A DNA stretch of 64,000 nucleotides from Devosia limi DSM 17137 (lineage in GTDB: Bacteria; Pseudomonadota; Alphaproteobacteria; Rhizobiales; Devosiaceae), in contig NZ_FQVC01000002.1 of the NCBI RefSeq assembly GCF_900128975.1, positions 248,001-312,000 of the forward strand, given 5' to 3'. Of the stretch, positions 1 to 10,905 are shown one piece after another. How positions within the stretch are numbered: the stretch's first letter is position 1; every line of letters begins with the position of its first letter. The translations under genes and the position numbers were made by a program. Under the pieces are notes generated by a model. The model was not told where the DNA came from. It did no database searches and saw only the letters and a program-made list of their open reading frames with translations.

Positions 1-327
1 GATATCATCAAGGCGATCTGGCGCCTCTCGGCTTTCTACAAGCATGAGAGCTGCGGGCAGTGCACGCCGTGCCGCGAAGGCACCGGCTGGATGATGCGCG
101 TGATGGCTCGCATGGTCGAAGGCCGCGCCCAGAAGCGCGAAATCGACATGCTGTTCGAAGTGACCAAGCAGATCGAAGGCCACACCATCTGTGCACTCGG
201 CGACGCTGCTGCGTGGCCGATCCAGGGCCTGATCCGCAACTTCCGCCACGTCATCGAAGAGCGGATCGATCAATACACCTGGTCCTCGACCAGCGACGGC
301 GCCGTGCCGTCGATCGCGGCGGAGTAA
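1..327 (+). CDS. nuoF: NADH-quinone oxidoreductase subunit F, C-terminal part (5' end outside window)
   Basis: This is the last 108 codons of NuoF, the FMN- and NADH-binding subunit of the complex I peripheral arm. The reading frame is open from base 1. Near its start it carries the Cys cluster [12 protein letters not shown], which supplies three ligands of the N3 4Fe-4S centre, and the fourth is the Cys in the HTICALGD motif about 40 residues on. The tail (RHVIEERI) is typical of NuoF C-termini. nuoG starts 5 bp after the stop, so the two are co-transcribed. The N-terminal NADH and FMN sites lie upstream of the window. Confidence 0.96.
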   Translation, partial: DIIKAIWRLSAFYKHESCGQCTPCREGTGWMMRVMARMVEGRAQKREIDMLFEVTKQIEGHTICALGDAAAWPIQGLIRNFRHVIEERIDQYTWSSTSDGAVPSIAAE

Positions 328-332
328 GGCCG

Positions 333-2435
333 ATGGCCAATATCAAAGTCGACGGCCAACTGGTCGAAGTCCCGGACTACTACACGCTGATGCAGGCGGC
401 CGAGGCCGCTGGCGCTGAAATCCCGCGCTTCTGCTATCATGAGCGCCTGTCGGTAGCCGGCAATTGCCGTATGTGCCTGGTTGAGGTGAAGGGCGGACCG
501 CCCAAGCCACAGGCCAGCTGTGCCATGTCGGTCAAGGATCTGCGGCCCGGTCCGAATGGCGAGCCGCCCGAAATGTTCACCAATTCGCCGATGGTCAAGA
601 AGGCCCGCGAAGGCGTGATGGAATTCCTGCTGATCAACCACCCGCTGGATTGCCCAATCTGCGATCAGGGCGGCGAGTGCGATTTGCAGGACCAGGCCAT
701 GGCTTATGGCGTGGACAAGAACCGCTTTGCCGAAAACAAGCGCGCCGTCGAGGACAAGTATATTGGCCCGCTGGTCAAGACCTCGATGAACCGCTGCATT
801 CACTGCACGCGGTGCGTTCGCTTCACCACGGAAGTGGCTGGCATTGCCGAGATGGGCCTGCTGGGTCGCGGCGAAGATGCCGAGATCACCACCTATCTCG
901 AAAAGGCGCTGACCAGCGAGTTGCAGGGCAACGTCATCGATCTCTGCCCGGTTGGTGCGCTGACCTCCAAGCCCTACGCATTCCATGCCCGTCCATGGGA
1001 ACTGGTGAAGACTGAATCCATCGACGTGATGGATGCTGTCGGCTCCAATATCCGCGTCGATAGCCGTGGCCGCGAAGTGATGCGCATCCTGCCGCGCATC
1101 AATGAGGCGATCAACGAAGAGTGGATTTCGGACAAGACCCGTTTTGTCTGGGATGGCCTCAAGAACCAGCGTCTTGATCGCCCCTATGTTCGCAAGGGCG
1201 GCAAGCTGCAGCAGACCGGCTGGGACGAGGCACTCGCCACCGTCGCTGCTCGCGTCAAGAAGGCCGGCAGCAAGGTCGGCGCCATCGCCGGTGACCTGGC
1301 TGCGGTTGAAGAAATGTTTGCGCTCAAGGCGCTGCTGGCCTCGATCGGCTCGGGCATGACGGATGTGCGTCCGGCTATGTCGGGGATCGATCCGTCCATG
1401 CCGCGCTCGGCCTATCTGTTCAATCCGACCATTGCGGGCATCGAGCAGGCCGACGCGATCCTCATCATTGGCACCAATCCGCGCAAGGAAGCGTCGCTCG
1501 TCAATGCGCGCATCCGCAAGACCTGGCGCGCCAAGGGCCTGCCGATCGCCGTAATCGGCGAGCGTGCCGACCTGACCTATGATTATGCCTATCTGGGCGA
1601 AGGCTTCGAGACGCTGGCCGATCTGGCCGCCGGCAAGGGCGAGTTCGCTGCAGTGCTGGCCAATGCCAAGAACCCGTTGATCATCGTCGGTGAAGGCGCC
1701 GTCTCGCATGCCACGTTGGGCAAGCAGGCTGGCCGCGACACCATCGCGCTGGCTGCCAAGCTGGCAACCGGTGCGAATGTCGCCGAGGGCTGGAACGGCT
1801 TTGCGCTGTTGCACAATGCAGCCAGCCGCGTCGGTGGCCTCGACATCGGCTTCGTGCCGCATGACGGTGGCGTCTGCTCGGCCGACCAGATTGCTCTGGC
1901 TGGCAAGGGCGAGCTCGACGTGCTGTTCCTGCTCGGTGCCGACGAATACGACATGTCGGCCATGGGCAAGGCATTCGTCGTCTATATCGGCAGCCATGGC
2001 GACAAGGGTGCACATCGCGCCGATGTCATCCTGCCGGCGGCGACCTACACCGAAAAGTCGGGCACCTATGTCAATACCGAGGGCCGCGTGCAGGTAACGA
2101 CCCGCGCCGTGTTCCCGCCGGGCGAGGCCAAGGAAGACTGGGCAATCATCCGCGCCCTGTCGGGTGCCATGGGCATGCCACTGCCGTTCAACTCGCTGAC
2201 GCAGCTGCGCGGCGCCATCTATGCCGAATTCCCGCACCTGGCTCGTATTGACCAGATCGCGGCGGGTTCGGTTGCCGATGTGGTCAAGCTGGCCAAGGCC
2301 GGCATCAAGACCAAGTCGGCTCCGTACGGTTCGGCTGTCGCCGAATTCTATCTCAGCAATCCGATTGCTCGCGCTTCGGCAACCATGGGCGAATGCGCCG
2401 CAACGGCCGCCGGTTTGCGGCAGGCAGCGGAGTAG
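333..2435 (+). CDS. nuoG: NADH-quinone oxidoreductase subunit G
   Basis: This 700-residue subunit of the complex I electron-input module carries the iron-sulfur chain after NuoE/F. The N-terminal ferredoxin domain shows 2Fe-2S ligands Cys34, Cys45, Cys48 and Cys63. It is followed by the His-Cys3 cluster (NHPLDCPICDQGGEC), the 4Fe-4S motif CIHCTRC and the distal Cys in DLCPVG. The rest is a molybdopterin-oxidoreductase-like fold that has lost its cofactor. The start ATG at 333 was chosen because MANIKVDG begins the ferredoxin domain; an open frame continues upstream to 60 but overlaps nuoF. The length is normal for alphaproteobacteria, shorter than the E. coli protein of about 900. Confidence 0.97.
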   Translation: MANIKVDGQLVEVPDYYTLMQAAEAAGAEIPRFCYHERLSVAGNCRMCLVEVKGGPPKPQASCAMSVKDLRPGPNGEPPEMFTNSPMVKKAREGVMEFLLINHPLDCPICDQGGECDLQDQAMAYGVDKNRFAENKRAVEDKYIGPLVKTSMNRCIHCTRCVRFTTEVAGIAEMGLLGRGEDAEITTYLEKALTSELQGNVIDLCPVGALTSKPYAFHARPWELVKTESIDVMDAVGSNIRVDSRGREVMRILPRINEAINEEWISDKTRFVWDGLKNQRLDRPYVRKGGKLQQTGWDEALATVAARVKKAGSKVGAIAGDLAAVEEMFALKALLASIGSGMTDVRPAMSGIDPSMPRSAYLFNPTIAGIEQADAILIIGTNPRKEASLVNARIRKTWRAKGLPIAVIGERADLTYDYAYLGEGFETLADLAAGKGEFAAVLANAKNPLIIVGEGAVSHATLGKQAGRDTIALAAKLATGANVAEGWNGFALLHNAASRVGGLDIGFVPHDGGVCSADQIALAGKGELDVLFLLGADEYDMSAMGKAFVVYIGSHGDKGAHRADVILPAATYTEKSGTYVNTEGRVQVTTRAVFPPGEAKEDWAIIRALSGAMGMPLPFNSLTQLRGAIYAEFPHLARIDQIAAGSVADVVKLAKAGIKTKSAPYGSAVAEFYLSNPIARASATMGECAATAAGLRQAAE

Positions 2436-2444
2436 GGGAGCACA

Positions 2445-3542
2445 ATGGACTTTATTCTCTCCGCGCTCGATTATCTGCTCGGTATCCCGATCCTGGGATG
2501 GGGCACGCATGTCGGCTTCATCTATGTAGCGCTGCTGCTGCTGGTTTGCCTGCTGGTGTTCACCGCATTCATCCTGCTGGCCGACCGCAAGATCTGGGCT
2601 GCCGTGCAGATCCGCCGTGGCCCCAACGTGGTGGGTCCGTTCGGCCTGCTGCAGAGCTTTGCCGACTTGCTGAAGTTCGCCTTCAAGGAAGTCGTCATCC
2701 CGGCCGGCGCCGACAAGATCCTGTTCATCGCAGCGCCGCTGATCACTGCCACGCTGGCGCTGTCGGCCTGGGCCGTGGTGCCGGTCAATGAGGGCTGGGT
2801 GATTGCCGACCTCAATGTGGGCATTCTCTATATCCTGGCGATTTCCTCGCTTGGCGTTTATGGCGTCATCATCGGCGGTTGGGCTTCCAACTCGAAGTAC
2901 CCATTCCTGGGTTCGCTCCGCTCGGCGGCGCAGATGGTGTCCTATGAAGTCTCCATCGGCTTGGTCATCATCACCGTGCTGCTTTGCGTGGGTTCGCTGA
3001 ACCTCAGCGATATCGTGCGGGCACAGTATGAGATGGGTCTGGCCCATATGATCGGCCTGCCGCAGTTGAGCTTCCTCAACTGGTTTTGGCTGCCGCTGTT
3101 CCCGATGTTCGTGGTGTTCTACGTCTCGGCGCTGGCTGAAACCAACCGCCCGCCATTCGATCTGGCGGAAGGCGAGTCTGAGCTGGTTGCCGGTTTCATG
3201 ACCGAGTATTCCTCGACCCCCTACATGCTGTTCATGTTGGGCGAGTACATCTCGATCCTGCTGATGTGCGCCATGACCACCATCCTGTTCCTGGGTGGCT
3301 GGGCCAGCCCGATCGACCTGCCGCCATTCACCTGGATCCCGGGCGTCATCTGGTTCGTGCTCAAGCTGAGCCTGGTGTTCTTCATGTTCGCCATGGCCAA
3401 GGCCATCGTCCCACGCTACCGCTACGACCAGCTGATGCGCATTGGCTGGAAAGTGTTCCTGCCGCTCTCGCTGGTCACCGTGATCGTTCTTGCGTTTATT
3501 CTCCAGCTCACTGGTTGGGGCTGGCACGGAGGGGTTGCCTGA
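2445..3542 (+). CDS. nuoH: NADH-quinone oxidoreductase subunit H
   Basis: This 365-residue integral membrane subunit joins the peripheral arm to the membrane arm and forms most of the quinone chamber. About eight hydrophobic helices are visible. The conserved [16 protein letters not shown] loop after the first helix and the [19 protein letters not shown] loop around residues 225-245 are quinone-site signatures of the NuoH/ND1 family. The stop overlaps the nuoI start by one base (TGATG), which implies translational coupling. Confidence 0.98.
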   Translation: MDFILSALDYLLGIPILGWGTHVGFIYVALLLLVCLLVFTAFILLADRKIWAAVQIRRGPNVVGPFGLLQSFADLLKFAFKEVVIPAGADKILFIAAPLITATLALSAWAVVPVNEGWVIADLNVGILYILAISSLGVYGVIIGGWASNSKYPFLGSLRSAAQMVSYEVSIGLVIITVLLCVGSLNLSDIVRAQYEMGLAHMIGLPQLSFLNWFWLPLFPMFVVFYVSALAETNRPPFDLAEGESELVAGFMTEYSSTPYMLFMLGEYISILLMCAMTTILFLGGWASPIDLPPFTWIPGVIWFVLKLSLVFFMFAMAKAIVPRYRYDQLMRIGWKVFLPLSLVTVIVLAFILQLTGWGWHGGVA

Positions 3543-4030
3543 TGCGCGCCGTCCAGTTCGTCAATACGCTGCTGCTCAAGGAGTTCGTTTCGACGTTCTT
3601 CCTGGCGATGCGCTATTTCTTCGCGCCAAAGCCGACCATCAACTACCCCTTCGAAAAGGGCCATGTCAGCCCGCGCTTCCGCGGCGAACATGCGCTGCGC
3701 CGCTATCCCAATGGGGAAGAGCGTTGCATTGCCTGTAAGTTGTGCGAAGCGATCTGCCCGGCCCAGGCGATCACCATCGAAGCCGGTCCGCGCCAGAATG
3801 ACGGCACCCGCCGTACCGTGCGCTACGACATCGATATGGTGAAGTGCATCTATTGCGGCTTCTGTCAGGAAGCCTGTCCGGTAGATGCCATCGTCGAAGG
3901 CCCGAATTTCGAATTCGCCACTGAAACGCGCGAAGAGCTCTACTTCTCCAAGGAGAAGCTCCTCGCCAACGGTGATCGGTGGGAGCGTGAAATCGCTGCC
4001 AACATTTCCGCCGACTCCCCGTATCGCTGA
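3542..4030 (+). CDS. nuoI: NADH-quinone oxidoreductase subunit I
   Basis: This 162-residue, 8Fe ferredoxin-type subunit (TYKY) carries clusters N6a and N6b and passes electrons to N2 in NuoB. The two ligand sets are clear: Cys62, 65, 68, 72 ([11 protein letters not shown]) and Cys102, 105, 108, 112 ([11 protein letters not shown]), each followed by Pro. The N-terminal amphipathic helix contains the usual MRYFF motif. The ATG at 3542 overlaps the nuoH stop. The frame is open upstream to 3266, but that part is out-of-frame nuoH sequence. Confidence 0.98.
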   Translation: MRAVQFVNTLLLKEFVSTFFLAMRYFFAPKPTINYPFEKGHVSPRFRGEHALRRYPNGEERCIACKLCEAICPAQAITIEAGPRQNDGTRRTVRYDIDMVKCIYCGFCQEACPVDAIVEGPNFEFATETREELYFSKEKLLANGDRWEREIAANISADSPYR

Positions 4031-4041
4031 GAGGGAAGAGC

Positions 4042-4650
4042 ATGACCCTTCCACTATTCTTCTTCTACATGTTCTCGGCGATTGCGATCGCCTCGGCCGT
4101 GATGGTCATTTCGGCCCGCAATCCGGTGCATGCCGTGCTGTTCCTGATCCTGGTGTTCGTCAACGCCGCGGGTCTGTTCATGCTGGCCGGCGCCGAGTTC
4201 CTGGCGTTGATCCTGGTCGTCGTTTATGTCGGCGCCGTGGCCGTGCTGTTCCTGTTCGTCGTGATGATGCTCGACGTGGACTTTGCCTCGCTGCGGCAGG
4301 GCTTCCTGCAATATGCGCCGATCGGCGTGGTTGTCGGGCTGGTGCTGCTGCTTGAACTGCTGCTGGTCGCCGGCAGCGTGATGGTGGCGCCGGAAACGGC
4401 CGGTGCTGCGGTGCTGCCGATCGACGGCGGCATCGAGAATACGCGGGCGCTGGGGCAGGTGCTCTATACCCGCTACGTGTTCCTGTTCCAGGGCGCCGGT
4501 GCGGTGCTGCTGGTGGCGATGATCGGGGCGATTGTCCTGACGCTGCGCCACAAGCCAAACGTCAAGCGTCAGAATCCAAACGTTCAGGTCGGCCGAAAGG
4601 TCTCCGAGACGCTGGAAGTCGTCAAAGTTAAAAGCGGTCAAGGGTTATAG
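4042..4650 (+). CDS. nuoJ: NADH-quinone oxidoreductase subunit J
   Basis: This 202-residue membrane subunit is homologous to ND6. It has five hydrophobic helices, including the conserved segment with [18 protein letters not shown], the pi-bulge helix of TM3 that moves during turnover. The last 40 residues are hydrophilic and Lys/Val-rich, as in other Rhizobiales NuoJ. A purine-rich RBS (gagggaagagc) lies just before the ATG. Confidence 0.97.
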   Translation: MTLPLFFFYMFSAIAIASAVMVISARNPVHAVLFLILVFVNAAGLFMLAGAEFLALILVVVYVGAVAVLFLFVVMMLDVDFASLRQGFLQYAPIGVVVGLVLLLELLLVAGSVMVAPETAGAAVLPIDGGIENTRALGQVLYTRYVFLFQGAGAVLLVAMIGAIVLTLRHKPNVKRQNPNVQVGRKVSETLEVVKVKSGQGL

Positions 4651-4660
4651 GGGGTCAAAC

Positions 4661-4975
4661 ATGGGCTTGGGTATCGGGCTCGGTCACTACCTGACCGTAG
4701 CGGCAATTCTGTTCACGCTTGGCGTGTTCGGTATTTTCATCAACCGCAAGAATGTCATCGTCATCCTGATGTCGGTCGAATTGATCCTTCTCGCGGTCAA
4801 TCTGAACTTCGTCGCCTTCAGCGCCCAGCTGGGTGATTTGCAGGGGCAGATCTTTGCCCTGCTGATCCTCACCGTGGCTGCAGCAGAGGCTGCTATCGGG
4901 CTGGCGATCCTGGTTATTTTCTATCGCAACCGTGGTTCCATCGCGGTTGAAGACGTCAACATGATGAAGGGCTAA
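4661..4975 (+). CDS. nuoK: NADH-quinone oxidoreductase subunit K
   Basis: This 104-residue, three-helix antiporter-like subunit corresponds to ND4L. It includes the two membrane glutamates of the proton path: Glu in [11 protein letters not shown] (helix 2) and Glu in [11 protein letters not shown] (helix 3). The length is right for the family. It lies 10 bp after nuoJ and 11 bp before nuoL. Confidence 0.97.
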   Translation: MGLGIGLGHYLTVAAILFTLGVFGIFINRKNVIVILMSVELILLAVNLNFVAFSAQLGDLQGQIFALLILTVAAAEAAIGLAILVIFYRNRGSIAVEDVNMMKG

Positions 4976-4986
4976 GAACCTCCGCT

Positions 4987-7029
4987 ATGATTCAAGCGAT
5001 TGTTTTCCTGCCCCTCATCGGCGCACTGGTCGCGGGGCTTCTGGGACGCACCATCGGGCATCGGACCAGTGAGTATCTCACCACTGGACTGCTGCTGATT
5101 GCGGCCGTGCTATCCTGGATAGTTTTCATTCCCGTCGCCTTTGGTGACGGGCTGGTTGGTGCGACGACCGAGGGTCATAGCGCTGTGATCCAGGTCGAGC
5201 TGATGCGCTGGATCCAGGTTGGTGACATGGACCTGCGCTGGGTGCTGCGGGTCGATACGCTGACCGCCATCATGCTGGTCGTGGTCAACACGGTCTCCAG
5301 CCTCGTGCACGTCTATTCGATCGGCTACATGGCCGAGGATCCGCATCGCAGCCGGTTCTTCGCCTATCTGTCGCTCTTCACTTTCGCCATGCTGATGCTG
5401 GTGACCGCCGACAACTTCCTGCAGATGTTCTTCGGCTGGGAAGGCGTGGGTCTGGCCTCGTATCTGCTGATCGGCTTCTGGTACACCAAGCCGTCGGCCA
5501 ATGCCGCGGCGATGAAGGCTTTCATCGTCAACCGCGTCGGCGACTTCGGCTTTGCTCTGGGTATTTTCGGCGCCTTCATGGTGCTGGGCCAGATCACGTT
5601 CGATGGCGCTTTCCATGCCGTCGAGGGTGCTGCCGAAGCGCGGATCAACTTCCTCGGCTTCGACCTGCATGCGATGACCGTGGTCTGCATGCTGCTGTTC
5701 ATGGGTGCCATGGGCAAGTCGGCACAGTTCCTGCTGCACACCTGGCTGCCGGACGCCATGGAGGGCCCGACCCCGGTGTCGGCGCTGATCCATGCCGCGA
5801 CCATGGTGACCGCAGGCGTATTCATGGTCGCGCGGCTGTCGCCGCTGTTCGAGACCTCCGAGTTCACGATGACCTTCGTTTTGATCATCGGCGCCATCAC
5901 CGCGTTCTTCGCGGCGACGGTTGGCCTGGTGCAGAACGACATCAAGCGTGTCATCGCCTATTCGACCTGTTCGCAGCTCGGCTACATGTTCGTGGCGCTG
6001 GGGGCAGGGGCCTATTCGGCCGGTGTGTTCCACCTGTTCACTCACGCCTTCTTCAAGGCGCTGTTGTTCCTGGGGGCCGGCGCGGTGATCCACGCCATGC
6101 ACCATGAGCAGGACATGCGGAACATGGGCGGGCTGCGCAAGAAGATCCCGATCACCTATGCGATGATGCTCATTGGCACGCTGGCACTGACGGGTGTTGG
6201 CATTCCAGGCTCCGAATGGCTGGGTTTTGCCGGGTTCTTCTCCAAGGATTCGATCATCGAGGCGGCTTATGCCGTTGGTGGCAATGCCGGCAGCTTCGCC
6301 TTCTGGATGCTGGTTATCGCGGCGCTGTTCACGAGCTTCTACTCGTGGCGCCTCATTCACCTGACCTTCCACGGTTCGCCCCGCCCGGCTGCTAATGATC
6401 ACCACGACGATCATGCGGCCCATGACGACCACCATGCCGATCATGGCAGTGCCTATGACCACGCCCACGAGGCGCCGCCGGTCATGCTGGTGCCGCTCTA
6501 TGTGCTGGCCTTTGGCGCTGTTGTGGCGGGTGCAGTGTTCTACGGCATGTTCTTCCACGATGTGGAACACATCGCGCACTTCTTCGCCGGCTCCGTCGTC
6601 GTTGATGCGGAGATCATCGATGCCGCTCACCACGTCCCGACATGGGTCAAGTGGAGTGCGACCATTGCGATGCTGTTCGGGTTTGTCACTGCGCTCTATA
6701 TGTACATCTTCGCGCCGGAGACGCCCAGGCGTCTGGCCGAGACCAATCGCGGCCTCTACCAGTTCCTGCTGAACAAGTGGTACTTCGACGAGCTCTACAA
6801 CACGATCTTCGTCAAGCCTGCCTTCTGGCTCGGCAATGCCTTCTGGAAGGGCTTCGATGACTGGCTGATTGACGGCAAGCTCACCGAAGGCCTCGGCCGC
6901 CGGGTGCAGAACGTCACCTCCTGGGTCACCAAGCTCCAGTCCGGCTATCTCTATCACTATGCGTTCGCCATGCTGATCGGCATTGCAGCGCTGTTGACCT
7001 GGGCCATCGCGGCCGGGGGACTGATCTGA
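4987..7029 (+). CDS. nuoL: NADH-quinone oxidoreductase subunit L
   Basis: This 680-residue distal proton-pumping subunit belongs to the Mrp-antiporter (ND5) family. The core around residues 130-330 has the conserved [18 protein letters not shown] helix, with the essential Glu, and the [20 protein letters not shown] loop. The C-terminus has the long lateral helix followed by an anchoring helix. Residues about 470-496 form an unusual His/Asp-rich loop with more than ten histidines, discussed in the findings. The stop overlaps the nuoM start by one base. Confidence 0.98.
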   Translation: MIQAIVFLPLIGALVAGLLGRTIGHRTSEYLTTGLLLIAAVLSWIVFIPVAFGDGLVGATTEGHSAVIQVELMRWIQVGDMDLRWVLRVDTLTAIMLVVVNTVSSLVHVYSIGYMAEDPHRSRFFAYLSLFTFAMLMLVTADNFLQMFFGWEGVGLASYLLIGFWYTKPSANAAAMKAFIVNRVGDFGFALGIFGAFMVLGQITFDGAFHAVEGAAEARINFLGFDLHAMTVVCMLLFMGAMGKSAQFLLHTWLPDAMEGPTPVSALIHAATMVTAGVFMVARLSPLFETSEFTMTFVLIIGAITAFFAATVGLVQNDIKRVIAYSTCSQLGYMFVALGAGAYSAGVFHLFTHAFFKALLFLGAGAVIHAMHHEQDMRNMGGLRKKIPITYAMMLIGTLALTGVGIPGSEWLGFAGFFSKDSIIEAAYAVGGNAGSFAFWMLVIAALFTSFYSWRLIHLTFHGSPRPAANDHHDDHAAHDDHHADHGSAYDHAHEAPPVMLVPLYVLAFGAVVAGAVFYGMFFHDVEHIAHFFAGSVVVDAEIIDAAHHVPTWVKWSATIAMLFGFVTALYMYIFAPETPRRLAETNRGLYQFLLNKWYFDELYNTIFVKPAFWLGNAFWKGFDDWLIDGKLTEGLGRRVQNVTSWVTKLQSGYLYHYAFAMLIGIAALLTWAIAAGGLI

Positions 7030-8537
7030 TGACCTTCGCCAATTCAATTCTGACCATCCTGACGTTCCTGCCCCTGCTGGGTGCGGCGATCCTCGTGTTC
7101 ACGCCCAAGACTTCGCTCAATGCGATCCGCTGGATCGCCTTTGCGGTCACCGTGGTCACCTTCGTGCTGTCGCTGGCCATGTGGCAGAGCTTCGATCCAT
7201 CCAATCCGGGCTTCCAGTTCGTCGTGAACATGCCCTGGATCGGCGACAGCATCGGCTATCGCGTCGGCGTCGACGGCATCTCGGTGCTGTTCGTGGTGCT
7301 CTCGGCACTGCTGATGCCGTTCTGCATCCTGGCCAGCTGGGAATCCATCGAGACGCGGCTCAAGGAATACATGATTGTCTTCCTGATCCTGGAGACGCTG
7401 ATGATCGGCGTGTTCACCACGCTCGATCTGGCGATGTTCTACGTGTTCTTCGAAGGCACGCTGCTGCCGATGTTCCTGATCATCGGTATCTGGGGCGGCA
7501 AGCGCCGCATCCAGGCCAGCTACAAGTTCTTCTTCTATACGTTCACCGGCTCCGTGCTGATGCTGCTGGCGATCATGGCGATGTACTGGAATGGCGGCAC
7601 CACCGACATTTCCAAGCTGCTGACCCATGACTTCCCCGAGAGCATGCAGACCTGGCTCTGGCTGGCATTCTTTGCCTCGCTTGCGGTCAAGATGCCGATG
7701 TGGCCGTTCCATCGCTGGCTGCCGGAAGCGCACGTTGAGGCGCCGACTGCCGGTTCGGTGATCCTGGCCGCGATCCTGCTCAAGCTCGGCGGCTATGGCT
7801 TCCTGCGCTTCTCGCTGCCAATGTTCCCTGACGCCTCGGCCCAGTTCGCCAACTTCGTCTTCCTGCTCTCGGTTGCTGCCATCATCATCACTTCGCTGGT
7901 GGCGCTGGTGCAGACCGATATCAAGAAGCTGATCGCCTATTCGTCGGTTGCCCATATGGGCTTCGTGACCATGGGTATCTTCGCGGGCAATGCCTTGGGC
8001 ATCCAGGGCGCCATGTTCCAGATGATCTCGCATGGTCTGGTGTCCGGTGCGCTCTTCCTTGCGGTTGGCGTCATCTATGACCGCATGCACACACGTGACA
8101 TCACCGCCTATGGTGGCTTGGTCGAGCGGATGCCGCGCTATGCCTTCGCGTTCATGGTTTTCACCATGGCCAATGTGGGTCTGCCGGGGACCTCGGGCTT
8201 CGTCGGTGAATTCCTGACGATGATCGGCGTGTTCCAGGTCAATACCCTGGTGGCGTTCGGTGCAGCGTTCGGCGTGATCTTCTCGGCCTGCTATGGGCTG
8301 TGGCTCTACCGGGCGGTGATCTTCGGTGCGCTGACCAAGGAAAGCCTCAAGGGCATTCTCGATCTCAGCCTGCGTGAGAAGGTCATTCTCTATCCGCTGA
8401 TCGTCATGATCATTTTCTTCGGCTTCTATCCGGCTCCAATCCTCGACACCACTGCGGCGTCGGTCGATGCGCTGGTCGCCCATTACTCTGCATCGGTTGG
8501 CCTGGCGCCGGTCGAAGCAGCAGTCGTAGCCCATTAG
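7029..8537 (+). CDS. nuoM: NADH-quinone oxidoreductase subunit M
   Basis: This 502-residue proton-pumping subunit belongs to the ND4 type. It shows about 14 hydrophobic helices, the [16 protein letters not shown] segment, the [21 protein letters not shown] helix with the key Glu, and the [20 protein letters not shown] loop. The start ATG overlaps the nuoL TGA (TGATG). The spacing to nuoN is 10 bp. Confidence 0.98.
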   Translation: MTFANSILTILTFLPLLGAAILVFTPKTSLNAIRWIAFAVTVVTFVLSLAMWQSFDPSNPGFQFVVNMPWIGDSIGYRVGVDGISVLFVVLSALLMPFCILASWESIETRLKEYMIVFLILETLMIGVFTTLDLAMFYVFFEGTLLPMFLIIGIWGGKRRIQASYKFFFYTFTGSVLMLLAIMAMYWNGGTTDISKLLTHDFPESMQTWLWLAFFASLAVKMPMWPFHRWLPEAHVEAPTAGSVILAAILLKLGGYGFLRFSLPMFPDASAQFANFVFLLSVAAIIITSLVALVQTDIKKLIAYSSVAHMGFVTMGIFAGNALGIQGAMFQMISHGLVSGALFLAVGVIYDRMHTRDITAYGGLVERMPRYAFAFMVFTMANVGLPGTSGFVGEFLTMIGVFQVNTLVAFGAAFGVIFSACYGLWLYRAVIFGALTKESLKGILDLSLREKVILYPLIVMIIFFGFYPAPILDTTAASVDALVAHYSASVGLAPVEAAVVAH

Positions 8538-8547
8538 GAGGGGACCC

Positions 8548-9993
8548 GTGGTTTCCGACGTTACCGATTTCGCGAGCCTCGCGCCTGCCTATCCCGAGAT
8601 GCTCCTCGCCATCGGGGCCATCGTGCTGCTGCTCGTGGGCGTGGTGATCAACAAGGAGCGCTCGACGCTCGTGTCGATGCTGGCCATCGGCTTGCTGGTG
8701 GTGGTTGCCGCCCTGGTGCTGCTGCAGCCCGCCGATGGCGTGCTGTTCAATGGCGTGTTCATTGCCGACGGCTTCGCGCGCTACATGAAGGTGCTGGTGC
8801 TGGGCGGCTCGGCCTTTGCTTTGATGCTGGCGCTGCCGCATGCCGAAGAAAACGGCACACACAAGTTCGAATATTCCATCCTTGTCCTGCTGGCGACGCT
8901 CGGCATGATGACGATGGTTTCGGCCAATGACCTGATGAGCCTCTATATCGGCATCGAGTTGCAGTCGCTGGCGCTCTATGTGCTGGCTGCAATCAAGCGC
9001 GATGATCCGCGGGCGACGGAAGCGGGCCTCAAGTATTTCGTGCTGGGTGCGCTATCATCGGGCATGCTGCTCTATGGCGCTTCGCTGATCTACGGCTTTA
9101 CCGGCCATACCAATCTGCAGCAGATCGTTATTGCCATTGCCAATGATGGCCGCTCGGTCGGTCTGGTATTCGGCGTGGTGTTCCTGCTGGCCGGCGTGGC
9201 GTTCAAGATCTCGGCCGTGCCGTTCCACATGTGGACGCCCGACGTCTATGAAGGTGCGCCGACCCCGGTCACCGCCTTCTTTGCCACCGCACCCAAGGTC
9301 GCGGCGATGGCGCTGCTGGTTCGGCTGGTTATCGATACTTTCGAGCCGATCAGCCATGACTGGCAGCAGATCATCGTCTTCCTGTCGTTGGCATCGATGG
9401 TGCTGGCAGCGTTTGCCGCTATCGGCCAGCGCTCCATCAAGCGACTGATTGCCTATTCCTCGATCGGCCATGTGGGCTTTGCGCTGGTTGGTCTGTCGTC
9501 GGGCACCCAGGGGGGCGTCGAGGGTGTGGCGATCTATATGGCGATCTATATCACCATGACTGTCGGCCTGTTTGCCTGCCTGCTGTCGCTGCGCAACAGC
9601 AATGGCTATGTCGAGAATATCGATGACCTGGCAGGGCTGGCCAAGGCGCGGCCATTCGTGGCGGCCATCATGGCCATCCTGATGTTCTCGCTGATCGGCA
9701 TGCCGCCGCTGGCTGGCTTCTTTGCCAAGTGGCACGTGTTCCTCGCCGCTATCGAGGCCCAGCTGTTCGTGCTGGCCGTTGTTGGCGTGCTGGCTTCGGC
9801 CGTCAGCGCCTTCTACTACCTGCGCGTCGTCAAGGTGATGTATTTCGACGAGCCGACCAGCGAGTTCGCTGCAGTGCCGAACGAACTCAATGTCATCATG
9901 GCGGTCAGCGGCTTCCTGCTTGTCACCTATTACTTCACCGTCGGCGGTTCGCTGGCGAGTGCGGCACGCGTTGCTGCAGGAAGCCTGTTCTAG
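8548..9993 (+). CDS. nuoN: NADH-quinone oxidoreductase subunit N
   Basis: This 481-residue antiporter-like subunit (ND2) is the last complex I gene in the operon. Family motifs include [19 protein letters not shown] (residues about 130-150), the [20 protein letters not shown] loop and the [16 protein letters not shown] helix. The start is GTG at 8548, supported by an AGGAGG-like RBS about 7 bp upstream. birA begins immediately after the stop. Confidence 0.97.
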   Translation: MVSDVTDFASLAPAYPEMLLAIGAIVLLLVGVVINKERSTLVSMLAIGLLVVVAALVLLQPADGVLFNGVFIADGFARYMKVLVLGGSAFALMLALPHAEENGTHKFEYSILVLLATLGMMTMVSANDLMSLYIGIELQSLALYVLAAIKRDDPRATEAGLKYFVLGALSSGMLLYGASLIYGFTGHTNLQQIVIAIANDGRSVGLVFGVVFLLAGVAFKISAVPFHMWTPDVYEGAPTPVTAFFATAPKVAAMALLVRLVIDTFEPISHDWQQIIVFLSLASMVLAAFAAIGQRSIKRLIAYSSIGHVGFALVGLSSGTQGGVEGVAIYMAIYITMTVGLFACLLSLRNSNGYVENIDDLAGLAKARPFVAAIMAILMFSLIGMPPLAGFFAKWHVFLAAIEAQLFVLAVVGVLASAVSAFYYLRVVKVMYFDEPTSEFAAVPNELNVIMAVSGFLLVTYYFTVGGSLASAARVAAGSLF

Positions 9994-10830
9994 GTGAGCG
10001 GCTTCACCCTCGGGTCCAAGGCACGCACGGCCGGTTACCGGCTGCGCGGGTATGACGCCATTGGCTCGACCAATACCGAAGCGCTGGCCGCGGCCGCCGC
10101 CGGCGATGCCGGCGGCGTGTGGTTTGCGGCCAAGCAGCAGACCGCTGGCCGGGGCAGGCGGGGCCGCCAGTGGGAAAGCCCGCATGGCAATCTCGCCGCC
10201 ACGCTCTTGATCGTTCCCGATGCCGATCCCACATTGGCTGCAACGCTGGGCTTCGTTGCCGGAGTTTCCCTCAACCGTGCGCTGTCGGGCATCCTGCCTG
10301 CCGGGATCGTCAAGGTCGGCATCGATGGTGCCGATGGGATGGTCAATGGCGGCAAGGCGCGGATCGCGCTCAAGTGGCCCAATGACGTGCTGGCGGACGG
10401 TGCCAAGCTCGCCGGCATCCTGCTGGAAGCGCAGAAACTTCCCGATGGCCGTCATGCGATTGCCATTGGTTTTGGTGTGAATGCGGTTGCGGCGCCGGCC
10501 GGATTGCCCTATCCGGCAACCAGCCTTGCCGATCTCGGCGTGGCGCGCAGCGCGGAAGAGATTTTCGACGCACTCAGCGATGCCTGGGTGGAAACCTTCG
10601 GCATCTGGCAGGACGGGCGCGGAATTGCTGATGTGCTGACGCAATGGCGCGGCTCGGCAGCAGGGATCGGAGCGCCGGTTGCGGTCAATCAGAACGGAAC
10701 CATCGTCCGCGGAATTTTCGAAACCATCGACGACGCAGGGCGATTGATCGTGCGCGCCGATGACAACCAACGCATCGCCATTACGGCTGGTGACGTCCAT
10801 TTTGGGGCAACGGCCAGCGCCCGAAGCTGA
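9994..10830 (+). CDS. birA: Biotin--[acetyl-CoA-carboxylase] ligase, catalytic-domain form
   Basis: This 278-residue biotin protein ligase activates biotin to biotinyl-AMP and transfers it to a Lys of BCCP and other biotin enzymes. The biotinyl-AMP loop GRGRRGRQW is at residues 52-60 and KWPNDVL at about 126-132; the C-terminal SH3-like cap follows. It has no N-terminal winged helix, so it should not act as a biotin repressor. The GTG start lies directly on the nuoN stop (TAGGTG), placing it in the nuo transcript, an arrangement common in Rhizobiales. Confidence 0.93.
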   Translation: MSGFTLGSKARTAGYRLRGYDAIGSTNTEALAAAAAGDAGGVWFAAKQQTAGRGRRGRQWESPHGNLAATLLIVPDADPTLAATLGFVAGVSLNRALSGILPAGIVKVGIDGADGMVNGGKARIALKWPNDVLADGAKLAGILLEAQKLPDGRHAIAIGFGVNAVAAPAGLPYPATSLADLGVARSAEEIFDALSDAWVETFGIWQDGRGIADVLTQWRGSAAGIGAPVAVNQNGTIVRGIFETIDDAGRLIVRADDNQRIAITAGDVHFGATASARS

Positions 10831-10905
10831 CCACAGATGACTGCGCGGGCGACCGGCGGACCAAAGTCCGGCCGGCGTCGTGCATTGAAAGGACTAGTAG
10901 AACCC

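Noticed and set aside
270-3527. A 1085-codon open frame on the minus strand opposite nuoG and nuoH
   Set aside because: It is a GC-rich antisense shadow: composition is His/Gln/Arg-rich without any domain, and both opposing genes are unambiguous. The same holds for the long minus frames opposite nuoL, nuoM, RNase J, valS and the dgt/argS region.
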